From the NCBI GenBank assembly GCA_024278775.1, contig JAJRSP010000063.1, positions 1 through 52,803 on the forward strand: a DNA stretch of 52,803 nt. Direction: 5' to 3'. The notes under the pieces were generated by a model that was not told the origin of the DNA, did no database searches, and worked only from the letters and a program-made list of their open reading frames with translations. A program made the translations under genes and the position numbers. How positions within the stretch are numbered: position 1 is the stretch's first letter; each line of letters starts with the position of its first letter. This DNA comes from Planctomycetota bacterium (GTDB lineage Bacteria > Planctomycetota > Phycisphaerae > UBA1845). Positions 33,259 through 42,482 of this stretch are shown here, one piece after another.

Positions 33259-34851
33259 TTGATTTATCCGGTGTTAGCCTTTATCGACTTGAGCAGTCTT
33301 TCGGATTTTCACCTGGTCTGTCTGGTGCTTGCGGCGGGTCTCTTGCTTTGGGACACGATCGAGGTGGGCCGCAACGACGGGGCGAACCTGGTCAACGCCG
33401 TCCTCGGGGCACGGGTCATGTCGCGGCGGTGGGCGATTATCATCGCCGGTGTCGCTGTGGTGGCGGGGGCCGTTCTGAGCAGCGACGTAATCGACACGGC
33501 GCGCAAAGGTATTTTCAATCCCAATGCCGTGGGTACGCTCAACGCGGTGCTGACGATCTACATGTCCGTGTATATCGTGGATACGGTGCTCCTCTATAGC
33601 TACTCTGCGTTTGGTATGCCCGTCAGTACCACGGCTTGTCTTGTGTTTGAGTTGCTCGGTGCAGCCGCGGCGGTGAATGCCTCCACGATTCACTGGGATA
33701 AGGCCGGTAAGGTGATGCTCGGTATTGTTTGCTCGATCGTCCTGACCGGGTGTGCGTCTTTTTTGATTCAACGGGCGGCACGAGGTGCCGTGCGACAGAA
33801 AGTCGATAAACTCCAAACCCTGCTGCTGCACGGCGGGTGGCTGGGCGGTGGGTTTACGGCGGGGCTATGCTATTTCCTTCTGCTAAAAGGCATGAAGAAC
33901 GTGCCTTTCGTGAAGCATATTAACGGTTGGATCAAGAACCTCGATAAATCGCTCGACGCCGACGTGGGCAATTTGCTTGCGATCGGCGTGCTCTGGGTTT
34001 TCTTCGGAATCGTGATTCATCTTTCGCTGGTAGTGTTTCGGCGTCGCGCCGCGCGACTGATTTTCCCGATACTCGCTGTGGCGGGTATGATCGCGATGGC
34101 TTTTGCCTTCGGCCAAAACGACCTGGCGAATTGCGCCTCTCCCGGGCTGGCCGCCTACACCCTGCTCAAGGCGCAGAGCGTAGAGCTGGCGACCAAAACA
34201 CCGATATCTCGCTGGTTGCTGCTGGGTTGTGGCATTTTGCTGTTTGGCGGGATGTGTACCAAGCATGCCCAACGCGTGACCAAGACGGCCATATCCACGG
34301 GGAGCATGGGCGATCACGTCGCGCTGTGGGCACCGCAATGGTGCTTGCGTCTGGCCGGCGTGTTTCTCCGGTTTCGCGGTCGGGAACCGGCCTTGGCTCC
34401 GCGTGCCGGCATGACGGAAGCTGGCAAGACCGTCCATTATGATTCCCTGCGTGCTTGTGTGATTACATCGGTCTCTGCCAGTGTAATTGCGACGGCCAGC
34501 AGTCTTGGCCTCCCCGTGTCGACGACCTATGTGGCGTTTGCGGCCGTGGTCGCTACCGGATTGGCCGACCGTATCTTCCAGCGTGGCGATGCCGAGCTAA
34601 AACTGGGGCGGGCGATCTGGGTGGTGACGAGTTGGGGGCTGTCTGCCATGATCGCCGTGGCGGCCACTTTTCTTGTGGCCACCGTGGTGCTGAAACTACA
34701 AGTCAGTGGGATCGTGATATGTCTCGTGGTGAATTTCGTAGTACGGCGCACGCTCAAGGCCCGTGCCGATCGACAGCTTGCGAGAGCTGAAGAGGCCGCC
34801 TATGAGCGGGCCCACCCCGATGAGTTTGCCCTGGAGCAGGAAGACGTCTAA
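33259..34851 (+). CDS. PiT-family inorganic phosphate permease
   Basis: 530 residues from a TTG at 33259 whose ribosome binding site is weak, so the start is uncertain by a few codons. About ten to twelve membrane helices. The duplicated PiT signature is evident: EVGRNDGANLVNAVLGARVM (about 36-55) with GMPVSTTACL (about 120) in the first half, and FAFGQNDLANCASPGLAAY (about 282-300) with GLPVSTTYVAFAAV (about 415) in the second half. PiT proteins take up phosphate or metal-phosphate by cation symport. The upstream DUF47 gene is the usual partner. A perfect 12-nt palindrome follows the stop codon. Confidence 0.92.
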   Translation: MIYPVLAFIDLSSLSDFHLVCLVLAAGLLLWDTIEVGRNDGANLVNAVLGARVMSRRWAIIIAGVAVVAGAVLSSDVIDTARKGIFNPNAVGTLNAVLTIYMSVYIVDTVLLYSYSAFGMPVSTTACLVFELLGAAAAVNASTIHWDKAGKVMLGIVCSIVLTGCASFLIQRAARGAVRQKVDKLQTLLLHGGWLGGGFTAGLCYFLLLKGMKNVPFVKHINGWIKNLDKSLDADVGNLLAIGVLWVFFGIVIHLSLVVFRRRAARLIFPILAVAGMIAMAFAFGQNDLANCASPGLAAYTLLKAQSVELATKTPISRWLLLGCGILLFGGMCTKHAQRVTKTAISTGSMGDHVALWAPQWCLRLAGVFLRFRGREPALAPRAGMTEAGKTVHYDSLRACVITSVSASVIATASSLGLPVSTTYVAFAAVVATGLADRIFQRGDAELKLGRAIWVVTSWGLSAMIAVAATFLVATVVLKLQVSGIVICLVVNFVVRRTLKARADRQLARAEEAAYERAHPDEFALEQEDV

Positions 34852-34863
34852 CGCCCATGGGCG
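34852..34863. other. Perfect palindrome directly after the PiT stop codon
   Basis: CGCCCATGGGCG begins at the base after the TAA. The 105-nt convergent gap to the cytochrome gene has a further small hairpin, GGTC-GCA-GACC (about 34899-34909). It may help to end converging transcripts; there is no T-tract. Confidence 0.35.
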
Positions 34864-34956
34864 ACTGGCCATCCCATGGCAGGCGCGCTATGGTGGGAGG
34901 TCGCAGACCGCCGCCTTGCCAAGCCGGTCCAAGCCAGTTGATGAACGATCGATTTC

Positions 34957-36717
34957 TTACCGCGGCAACGTTGTTACACGACTGAAAACCATCGTGCCTG
35001 CGATCAACGATAGTAGCGCGATCAGGGCCAATCCCCATTCCGATACGGCGGGAATCGGGGCACCTGTCGCATCGATGATGGCTTCGTTACGCTCCATCAG
35101 GTGTCCGTAGTGTGGCGCGAGCACATCTTCCAGCGGTGCGCCGTGGCCATCCTCGGTCCACTGTTTCGCGTCGACCAGAAAACGAAACGCCCGACGATAA
35201 ATCAATCTGGTTCGAATGTGGACCGGCCCGCCGTTGGCAGGAAGCGCGAATGAGTAGTTGGTGACGTCGTAGGACAACGCCGGAATACGATTGTCAAATA
35301 CAATGCCGGTGGCGTCGGTAAAGAACGTGGGGCCGTTGCCCGAGGCATCGTGATTGACCTTGGCAAAGAGCTTACCCGGCAAGCCGGCATAATACCCCTG
35401 GGCCGGGTTACCAATCCCGCCCAGGTCGTGTACGGTTTGCGTCCCGGTGAACGTGAGGGAATCGGAGACGGGATCCCCGCCGTAAGACCAGGCTTCGACC
35501 AGCAGGATCATGTTGCGCACGGTGACACCGGTGGGTACATGATGGCCGGTCAAGGAGTTGTGTATCGTGACCTCGACGTTGAGGGTGTTTCCCACCACGC
35601 TGCTGTTCGTGGTCATCTCAACCGCATTTTCTAGGTACGCCGCGGTGGAACCCAGGATGGTGTGGGATCGCAGCGTGCCGGGCTCTCTCACGATAGGCGG
35701 CGCCAACACGGCACAGGCTTCGTTGTAAGAGGCGGCGGGCATGTGACAATCCACGCAGGAGGCATACATGCCTGAGTTTGGGTCCGCGTAGGGCGTGGCC
35801 ACCCACTCCAGATAAGTCGGTTCAGAAACTACGCCGGTATAGGTATGGTTTTCAGCCGGATCATTCGCGTCCTGATGACAAGCGGCGCACACCTCCGCGG
35901 CCAGTTGCGGTTGATAGGACGCGCGCATCTGACTCGGGACCATATAATCCACATCGCCGAGCATGCCGTACTGGACCTGATGAAAAGCAGGGGCTGCCGG
36001 ACGCGTGAGCGTGACCGTTCCGGGGAAAATACCCGGATGATTGACGTTGGCGATGTCGATGTTGGCTACCTTATGGCAGACTTCGCAGGAGATGCCATGT
36101 ACGGCTTCCGGCGTTCTCGGTTGCGTGGGATCTTGCAACGCACTGAACGGGGTATTGATCCAGGCTTCCGGCTGGTGACAGGATGCGCATTCCGAGTTGG
36201 GGTTGGTGCCGGCGAAAGCGGAATCGCGAACGTAGACAAAACCACCCATGCCGCCCGGTGTGCCCAGTCCGCTGTAAATATCATCCACCCAGGTATTCGT
36301 CCCGGCTTTGGCCATGGGTGAATCAAACCATTCATTGAATTGATTGGGGTGGCAGTTGCCACATCCTTGGGGAGGCCTGAGCGCGTAAGACGGATCATCC
36401 GTTTGGGGTACTGGGTCAAGTAGAATGCTGATTCCCGTCGCCGGTGCGTCTACGACGACGCCTCGGTTGAAATAACCCTTGGACGCCCCGACGATGACCA
36501 AACCGGTGCCGTTGGATGCCGGCAGGATAAACGATCCATCAGCTGCGGTAGTGGTGCGAACGGTCGTGGCCTGCAGCGTGACAATGGCACCCGGAATGGG
36601 GGTGAGCGTCACTGCCTCTTTCACGGTACCGGATACTTCCGCGCGCACCACAGCACCGGTTAGAGTCAGACAAAGAGTTGATAGTAAAAGACGTACGCAT
36701 ATCTTGCGCGTAAACAT
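34957..36717 (-). CDS. Secreted pentaheme c-type cytochrome with IPTL-type C-terminal signal
   Basis: 586 residues. Signal peptide at 1-26 (LLLSTLCLTLTGAVVRA), then a carboxypeptidase-regulatory-like beta domain (about 27-100, VSGTVKEAVTLTPIPGAIVT). Five CxxCH heme sites follow: CGNCH (about 119), CASCH, CEVCH, CAACH and CVDCH (by about 320). Residues about 340-540 are a beta-rich domain (SLTGHHVPTGVTVRNMILLV). The tail IPAVSEWGLALIALLSLIAG plus TMVFSRV is the IPTL-CTERM motif, i.e. a predicted protein-sorting signal. A role in extracellular or periplasmic electron transfer or multiheme catalysis is likely. GGGGAG before the ATG fits the start. Confidence 0.9.
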   Translation of the reverse strand: MFTRKICVRLLLSTLCLTLTGAVVRAEVSGTVKEAVTLTPIPGAIVTLQATTVRTTTAADGSFILPASNGTGLVIVGASKGYFNRGVVVDAPATGISILLDPVPQTDDPSYALRPPQGCGNCHPNQFNEWFDSPMAKAGTNTWVDDIYSGLGTPGGMGGFVYVRDSAFAGTNPNSECASCHQPEAWINTPFSALQDPTQPRTPEAVHGISCEVCHKVANIDIANVNHPGIFPGTVTLTRPAAPAFHQVQYGMLGDVDYMVPSQMRASYQPQLAAEVCAACHQDANDPAENHTYTGVVSEPTYLEWVATPYADPNSGMYASCVDCHMPAASYNEACAVLAPPIVREPGTLRSHTILGSTAAYLENAVEMTTNSSVVGNTLNVEVTIHNSLTGHHVPTGVTVRNMILLVEAWSYGGDPVSDSLTFTGTQTVHDLGGIGNPAQGYYAGLPGKLFAKVNHDASGNGPTFFTDATGIVFDNRIPALSYDVTNYSFALPANGGPVHIRTRLIYRRAFRFLVDAKQWTEDGHGAPLEDVLAPHYGHLMERNEAIIDATGAPIPAVSEWGLALIALLSLIAGTMVFSRVTTLPR

Positions 36718-36756
36718 GCTAAACTCCCCTCAGGTATCAACGCACCTCGGACCGCC

Positions 36757-36785
36757 AATGTAGTGATATTCCGGTCTTTTTGCAA
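36757..36785 (-). promoter_or_regulatory. Promoter of the pentaheme cytochrome gene
   Basis: On the minus strand, TTGCAA (36785-36780), 17-nt spacer, TACATT (36762-36757), about 40 nt before the start codon. The remaining intergenic part up to 37095 shows no gene. Confidence 0.6.
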
Positions 36786-37095
36786 CCATGGGCGTGAAAG
36801 TAGGGTAGCTGTGTGCCAATCATGGGTGACCCCGTGGCTCTCCGGGCTTATCCAGGCAACTTTACGAATCGAACCTGGTGGGCGCGAGGCCAACGTCCGA
36901 TAACGTAGCCCGAGTTTTTCTTGCTTGGGAGCGGAATTGCGAAAGTGGACGCTCCGATCTCCCGCTAAACCTTCCGACGGTTCCATTTTTGATCGGACGT
37001 GAGCTGCGGTGTCTTGATTCAACTTTCACCGGCGTCCGAACTGAGCGTCGCATGGGCGATAAGGCCGTTCCGGCCTGTAACATGGGAGATTGAAC

Positions 37096-40000
37096 GTGGA
37101 GATTACGCAGAGATTCAAGAGCTGGCGCGCATGGGGGGCCGCGCTTTCGTTGGTGTGTGCCCTACCGGTATTACTTGCGGGGTGTAACAGTGGCGGTACC
37201 AGCGCCACCGGTGGGACCGCAGACGCACTTGGTTTTGACGGAACGCTTACAGGTAAAGTGTTCGACACTCAGTCGACACGAGGTGACACCGGTACCAATG
37301 CATCCGGTCAGAGCGTTCCCCCGAATATCGACACGGCCAACACGACCGTACGCTTCCACGATCTCCTTGGGGAGCCGTTACGTAAGCCGGACGGCACGCT
37401 GTTTCCGGCGTCGGATGTGAAGCCAGACGGGTCGTTCGATGCCAGCGGGTTGCCCGTGGGTCTTGACTTCACGGTATGCGTTGATATCGGCAACGATGGC
37501 AACTGTGACGCTGAGACTTTCGTCAACATTGCGGCAGATGGCCTGCAGTCTCAGTCCGGGAGTCTCTCGGACGTTCGGGTCGATCCGTTGACGACGATGG
37601 TGGAAGGCCGTTTGCGGCAGTTGCTGAAGGAGAAGGGTATCAGGGTGGAGGACCTTCCGTTTAGCTCGGCGGCTCTCGTGGCACGTATTTCGTCTGCGTA
37701 TACCAATCTGTTTGAAGAGACGGGTATCGATCAGACCGTGGCGTTGGACGAGATACAGGCGCTTACGGATCAGGAGTTGGCCGACCTCTTTGATAGCCTT
37801 ATCCCAGCCGGGGCACGAGTGGGTATGCAGATGGCCGAAGGCAACCTGGATGCGGCATTGGGGCAGAATGTCGAGGATATTGCGTTCGGTGCCGCGCAGG
37901 TCTTCTTACGCGCCGGTTTCCCGATTGCCGACGAGCCGGATGGGTTGGACCTTAGTAGCTTCGCATCCCTCGACGGTGTGGAAACGACCACTTTCGAGGC
38001 GTTGTTTGGCGGTTTCCAGGGCGGACCGATGGGTGGTGGTCCAGGTGGTCCCGTGGATCTGCCTCCCGATGTGATCGCGTCGCTGTCGCCGGAATTGCAG
38101 GCCGAGGCAGAGAACTTCAACGGTGATTTTTCGACGGTATCTCCGGAGTTGGTGGATGCCCTGTTCATGCTGGACCCGTCCCTGCTCGAGGGGCCTCCCG
38201 CACAACGCATGCCGGAGCAGACGATTTACATCAGCAAGTTTTCAGAGCCGGATCGTAACTACGTGGGGACGGATGGTGCCGGGGGTGGCGACGAGGGCAT
38301 GCCTCCGATGCCTGTGATGAATGACCATTTGTTGATCGAGATGGCGCGGCTTCAGGTGGCTGGTGCCGAGTTGACCGTGGGGGAACTCTACGATCTTCTG
38401 ACCAACATCGACACCGGACTTGGGGCGCGGCTGACTTACTTCATTTTCGACCCGAATTTCTTCGGACCGCCGCTGACGGTTTTTGAAACCGCAGACGGAG
38501 CCGGGCTGGCGCTTAACATGGAAGAAATCTTCCGGAGCATGGCGGAACGCGGTTTTGATAATGTAGACTTTGAGAGCTTCCAGCGGGAAGAAGCGGCGTT
38601 GCGTCAGCATCTCTCCAGTTTGCTATCGGGGACGGTCCCGCCATCGTTTGATCGCTTGTTCGATGTCCTCCTCGCGGACCGCCTGGCTGGGGTGGAAGAA
38701 TTGGCCCAGACGCTGCGAGAGGCTCGTGCCCATCTTCCCTTTAGCCGTTCCGGTCCCAGCGATTTCTATGTTGTGGCCGATGGGGACAAATTCGGCATTG
38801 ATGGCGCTTCTGCCACGGTGTCTGCGATTACGGTTAATGCGGAGGTCAGCCCGGATGGTCATGTGCTGAGTGCCGAATACAGCCCCGACGGCACCGGCGC
38901 TTATTTTCTGGGATTCACCGAACGGACCGAAGAGAGCGGTATGGTGGAGCTGATCGTCCGTGAGACGGGTTCGTTCCTGCACTCCGAGCGTGGTCCGGTC
39001 CGTGTGTCGATCTTCGACGAGGGAATCTTCAGCCCGGTTAACGGCGGCCCCTTTGCTGCTTTTGTGTCGCAGTCGGGCAACTTCTTTCCCGGCGTGAATG
39101 TATCGGTTGTCGCTGCTGATTATGTTCCCGAACCGATTCAGTTTGAGGAGCCCTTTATCGAGCCGATCATCGATGAGACCATGACCGACGGCACGATTGA
39201 TGGGACCACCGGCGGCACGATTGATGGGACGACTGACAGCACGCTTGATGGCACGCTCGACTCCACCGTCACTGGAACGGTAGATGCTTCGGGCGGGACC
39301 ACGACTGAGCCGGTCGTCGCCCCGGCGGAATTCGTTAATGATTCCGGTCCCAACGATCAGATTTTCGTATTGGCGAATGGGGTTGGCCAATCTGCCGAAC
39401 CGGTTCGCGTCGACTTCAACTTCGGCACGGGCGAAGTGACGTATAATCCGGGTGGCCGAAACTTCTTGATGTTCCTTCCGGATACGGAACAGACCGGCAT
39501 GTTTGCGCTGTTTAACGAGGACACCGGGCGTCCGGCTAGTGCCAGCGATCCGACGGACTTTTTTGTTGGACCGCTCGAAAAACCGGAAGGCTTCGATCAG
39601 TTCTTTAACGACATCGGGAGCTTCGATGAGTTTGGACCCATCGACGACCTCGGTACGTTCGTCAACGACACGTTCCGCCCTGACGGGAGCGTGGTGTTGG
39701 CTGACGGCACGGTGGTCATGCCGGATGGCACGGAAGTCACGCCGGATGGGATGACCACGCTGCCGGATGGCACGGTGTTGCCTCCGGGTGACCAGCCGCC
39801 GGTGACAGACCCCACCTTGGTGGTCGATCCGACTTTGACGCAGGATCCGGCACTGACCCAGGATCCGGCGTTGACCGATCCGATAGCGCCGGCGGCATTT
39901 GCCGGTAACGTGGACCCCAGCGGGTTCATTATTGTCTCGCCGGATACCATCATTGGCCTTCCCATCGCCCGTGAATCCTTTACGCGCGTATTCGGAACCG

Positions 40001-40590
40001 ACGTTCCAAACCCGCGTTACAACGCGGATGGTGATCCGTTCTTTGATGACGTGAATGGCAACGGTGTGTTTGACGCGAATGAGCCGACCGCGCCCTTCCA
40101 GCCCACGTTGTTCGATCCGGCCGATTGGCGCTCGACGGACATTCGTCTGTACTACCGTCGTGCGGACAACGGTGCGGCCGTGGCGTTTGAAGATGTGGCG
40201 TTCGACTCGGCCACACCGATGACGGTGGATAATGTCGAGCTGGTTCCGCGTCAGTACTTGCCGAGATTGAACGCCTTCCGGTTCGGTCGTCCGAATACGG
40301 CGTTGAATTTGCTCACGGCGTTTGCACCGGCTGAGGAGTTCAACGGCACGAAATCGTTTACCAGGGATACGAAGGTGGACATCTTTGGTGCGCTTGCGTT
40401 GATCAACCTGGTGATGGATCAGGTGTTTAATGTCGAAGCCACCGTCGATGTCGATGGCTTCGGCCCGTTGCCGGCTCAGAGCGTGCTCATGGACGCGCAA
40501 TTGTTCGTGGCTCCGATTGGTGACCCGTTTGTGCTTATCCTTGACGGTTTTAGTCAGCGGGTACAGGCGCAGGGCGCTTCGCCCCAGTAG
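37096..40590 (+). CDS. Very large lipoprotein with low-complexity repeats, function unknown
   Basis: 1164 residues from the GTG at 37096, for which GGGAG is correctly spaced; a TTG two codons earlier is too close to it. Signal peptide with lipobox VLLAGC (Cys about 31). Residues about 45-180 look like a carboxypeptidase-regulatory/SdrD-like beta domain (GKVFDTQSTRGDT, GLPVGLDFTVCVDIGNDGNC). A long helical region (about 170-560) follows, then a beta region. Two low-complexity blocks stand out: DGTIDGTTGGTIDGTTDSTL (about 695-735) and a run of six to seven V-x-P-DGT units such as VVLADGTVVMPDGTEVTPDG (about 865-905), then DPTLTQDPALTQDPAL. An EF-hand-like DDVNGNGVFDANE lies near 978. Probably outer-membrane or surface exposed; no enzyme motif seen. 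Confidence 0.75.
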   Translation: MEITQRFKSWRAWGAALSLVCALPVLLAGCNSGGTSATGGTADALGFDGTLTGKVFDTQSTRGDTGTNASGQSVPPNIDTANTTVRFHDLLGEPLRKPDGTLFPASDVKPDGSFDASGLPVGLDFTVCVDIGNDGNCDAETFVNIAADGLQSQSGSLSDVRVDPLTTMVEGRLRQLLKEKGIRVEDLPFSSAALVARISSAYTNLFEETGIDQTVALDEIQALTDQELADLFDSLIPAGARVGMQMAEGNLDAALGQNVEDIAFGAAQVFLRAGFPIADEPDGLDLSSFASLDGVETTTFEALFGGFQGGPMGGGPGGPVDLPPDVIASLSPELQAEAENFNGDFSTVSPELVDALFMLDPSLLEGPPAQRMPEQTIYISKFSEPDRNYVGTDGAGGGDEGMPPMPVMNDHLLIEMARLQVAGAELTVGELYDLLTNIDTGLGARLTYFIFDPNFFGPPLTVFETADGAGLALNMEEIFRSMAERGFDNVDFESFQREEAALRQHLSSLLSGTVPPSFDRLFDVLLADRLAGVEELAQTLREARAHLPFSRSGPSDFYVVADGDKFGIDGASATVSAITVNAEVSPDGHVLSAEYSPDGTGAYFLGFTERTEESGMVELIVRETGSFLHSERGPVRVSIFDEGIFSPVNGGPFAAFVSQSGNFFPGVNVSVVAADYVPEPIQFEEPFIEPIIDETMTDGTIDGTTGGTIDGTTDSTLDGTLDSTVTGTVDASGGTTTEPVVAPAEFVNDSGPNDQIFVLANGVGQSAEPVRVDFNFGTGEVTYNPGGRNFLMFLPDTEQTGMFALFNEDTGRPASASDPTDFFVGPLEKPEGFDQFFNDIGSFDEFGPIDDLGTFVNDTFRPDGSVVLADGTVVMPDGTEVTPDGMTTLPDGTVLPPGDQPPVTDPTLVVDPTLTQDPALTQDPALTDPIAPAAFAGNVDPSGFIIVSPDTIIGLPIARESFTRVFGTDVPNPRYNADGDPFFDDVNGNGVFDANEPTAPFQPTLFDPADWRSTDIRLYYRRADNGAAVAFEDVAFDSATPMTVDNVELVPRQYLPRLNAFRFGRPNTALNLLTAFAPAEEFNGTKSFTRDTKVDIFGALALINLVMDQVFNVEATVDVDGFGPLPAQSVLMDAQLFVAPIGDPFVLILDGFSQRVQAQGASPQ

Positions 40591-40621
40591 CGTCGTGTGA
40601 CCAACATGGTGTTTGAGTGCT

Positions 40622-40654
40622 GGGGGCGGTCTCGCATGAGCGATGATCGCCCCC
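40622..40654 (+). terminator. GC-rich hairpin downstream of the large lipoprotein gene
   Basis: GGGGGCG (40622-40628) pairs with CGCCCCC (40648-40654), 32 nt after the stop codon. A second hairpin, CACCCC...GGGGTG, lies at about 40719-40740. Neither has a T-tract. Confidence 0.4.
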
Positions 40655-40914
40655 GGTTATGTGATGACATCGTGGTGGTCGGGTACGGATTCACGGGCAG
40701 GGGCTTTGGATGCTGTCGCACCCCGTCCCGAGATGGGGTGATTGTCCTGGGTGATTGGGAGCGTAGCGATGAAGTTCTTGACAAGCTACGCAAATGTGGG
40801 GACGCTGGCCACGCTGTGCCCGCCTTGGTACGTGCGGCCATAGATACGGATGAACTACGTGGGCGGCGACCACGCGCCTTTAACACAGAGACAAGTGAGC
40901 GGTACGATGAGTAG
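40636..40914 (+). CDS. Possible small hypothetical protein ahead of glyS
   Basis: 92 residues if started at the ATG at 40636 (MSDDRPRLCDDIVVVGYGF), overlapping the GlyRS start by 8 nt, which would fit translational coupling. The second half (GDWERSDEVLDKLRKCGDAG, HAVPALVRAAIDTDEL) reads like a real helical protein. However, there is no good ribosome binding site, the two hairpins overlap it, and no family is recognised. It may be only an open intergenic frame. Confidence 0.25.
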   Translation: MSDDRPRLCDDIVVVGYGFTGRGFGCCRTPSRDGVIVLGDWERSDEVLDKLRKCGDAGHAVPALVRAAIDTDELRGRRPRAFNTETSERYDE

Positions 40915-42430
40915 CGAAACGAACACGATGGATAAAATTGTCGCGCTATGCCGGCGGCGTGGGTTTATCTTTGGCAGCAGTGAGATTTACGGTGGTATCG
41001 GCGGTTTCTGGGATTATGGTCCGCTCGGCTGCGAACTCAAACGCAACATCAAGGATGCCTGGTGGCACGACATGGTGCAGAATCCGCCGCCGGGACCGGA
41101 CGGTGCGACGTACCAGATGGTGGGCGTGGACTGTTCGATCATCATGAACCCGAAGGTATGGGAAGCGTCCGGCCACGTCGGCGGATTCTCCGATCCAATG
41201 GTGGACTGCAAGGAATCGAAGAGCCGCTACCGAGCCGACCAACTCAGCGTGATCCGCGGGCAAGACGCCCACGGGCAGATGTTCGCCTTCACCTCGGATG
41301 ACGAGGAATCCCAATCGCGAGCGATCAAGAAGGCGGCGAAGTACTTCAAAGTTTCGGCCGATCAGCTTGAGACGGTGGCGACTACTGTATCCTTGGAGAC
41401 CGTCGACACGGGCGCATTCGGTCAGATTCTCGGTCCTGATGCCAAAGAGGTGGGGACGCTCACTCAACCGCGTGAGTTCAATCTGATGTTCGAGACGTTC
41501 GTGGGCGCGCTACAGGATTCGACGAGCAAAGCCTACCTTCGGCCGGAGACGGCGCAAGGCATCTTTGCGAACTTCAAGAACGTGATGGATTCGACGCGCG
41601 TGAAGATCCCGTTCGGAATCGCCCAGATCGGCAAAGCGTTTCGCAACGAGATCAACCCGAGAAACTTTACCTTTCGCTCGCGCGAGTTCGAGCAGATGGA
41701 GATCGAGTTTTTCTGCAAGCCGGACACCTCGAGGATGTGGTACGAGTTCTGGCGCGACACGCGCCTGCACTGGTATGAATCTCTTGGTATCAAGAGCGAC
41801 AAGCTCCGCCCGCGCGAGCAGACGGAGGACGAGCTGGCCCACTACAGCGACGCCTGCACCGACATTGAATACCTCTTCCCCTTCTCCGACGAGACGCAGG
41901 AGTTGGAGGGCGTCGCCCATCGCGGCTGCTACGACCTCACCCAGCACGGCAGGCACAGCAAGGGCAAGGAAAACGCCTTCGCCGTGATCGATGACGCCAC
42001 GAAGGCGCGGTTCCTGCCGCACGTGATCGAACCGTCAGCGGGGGTAGATCGGTTTACGCTCGCCGCGATTACCGAGGCCTACAGTTACGACGAAGGACGT
42101 GCGTCGCCGGAGTTCATGAGGTTTCACCCGCGTCTTGCGCCGATCAAGGCGGCCGTGTTTCCGCTCGTCGCCAAGGACGGTATGCCCGAAGTGGCCGAGC
42201 CGATTTTCCAGGAAATCAAGAAGCATTTCCCCTGCCAATACGACGCCAAGCAGTCGATCGGCAAGCGATACGCCCGCATGGATGAGGCCGGCACGCCGTT
42301 TTGCTTCACGATAGACGGCCAGTCGAAGGAAGACGGTACGGTTACGGTCCGCAACCGCGACGATGCATCGCAGGAGCGGATCGACAAATCGCGCTGCCTG
42401 GAATACCTCCGCGACAAGCTGGGGCTGTAG
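40907..42430 (+). CDS. glyS: Glycyl-tRNA synthetase, class II alpha2 type
   Basis: 507 residues from the ATG at 40907; the ATG at 40928 is a less likely alternative. This is the eukaryote/archaea-like dimeric GlyRS, also used by some bacteria, not the alpha2beta2 enzyme. Motif 1 region: FIFGSSEIYGGIGGFWDYGP; motif 2: IAQIGKAFRNEINPRNFTFR (about 234-253) followed by SREFEQMEIEFF; motif 3: SAGVDRFTLAAI (about 376-387). The C-terminal anticodon-binding domain spans about 405-505. It charges tRNA(Gly) in the cytoplasm. Complete. It converges on the choice-of-anchor gene with a GACGC-CGG-GCGTC hairpin at 42433-42445 between them. Confidence 0.96.
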   Translation: MSSETNTMDKIVALCRRRGFIFGSSEIYGGIGGFWDYGPLGCELKRNIKDAWWHDMVQNPPPGPDGATYQMVGVDCSIIMNPKVWEASGHVGGFSDPMVDCKESKSRYRADQLSVIRGQDAHGQMFAFTSDDEESQSRAIKKAAKYFKVSADQLETVATTVSLETVDTGAFGQILGPDAKEVGTLTQPREFNLMFETFVGALQDSTSKAYLRPETAQGIFANFKNVMDSTRVKIPFGIAQIGKAFRNEINPRNFTFRSREFEQMEIEFFCKPDTSRMWYEFWRDTRLHWYESLGIKSDKLRPREQTEDELAHYSDACTDIEYLFPFSDETQELEGVAHRGCYDLTQHGRHSKGKENAFAVIDDATKARFLPHVIEPSAGVDRFTLAAITEAYSYDEGRASPEFMRFHPRLAPIKAAVFPLVAKDGMPEVAEPIFQEIKKHFPCQYDAKQSIGKRYARMDEAGTPFCFTIDGQSKEDGTVTVRNRDDASQERIDKSRCLEYLRDKLGL

Positions 42431-42482
42431 CGGACGCCGGGCGTCTACCTCTCGATGAACGGGTGTGGTCTTCCCGCTGCAA

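Noticed and set aside
38623..40500. 625-codon open frame on the minus strand
   Set aside because: Antisense to the large lipoprotein gene; composition is Arg/His-rich noise and there is no ribosome binding site.
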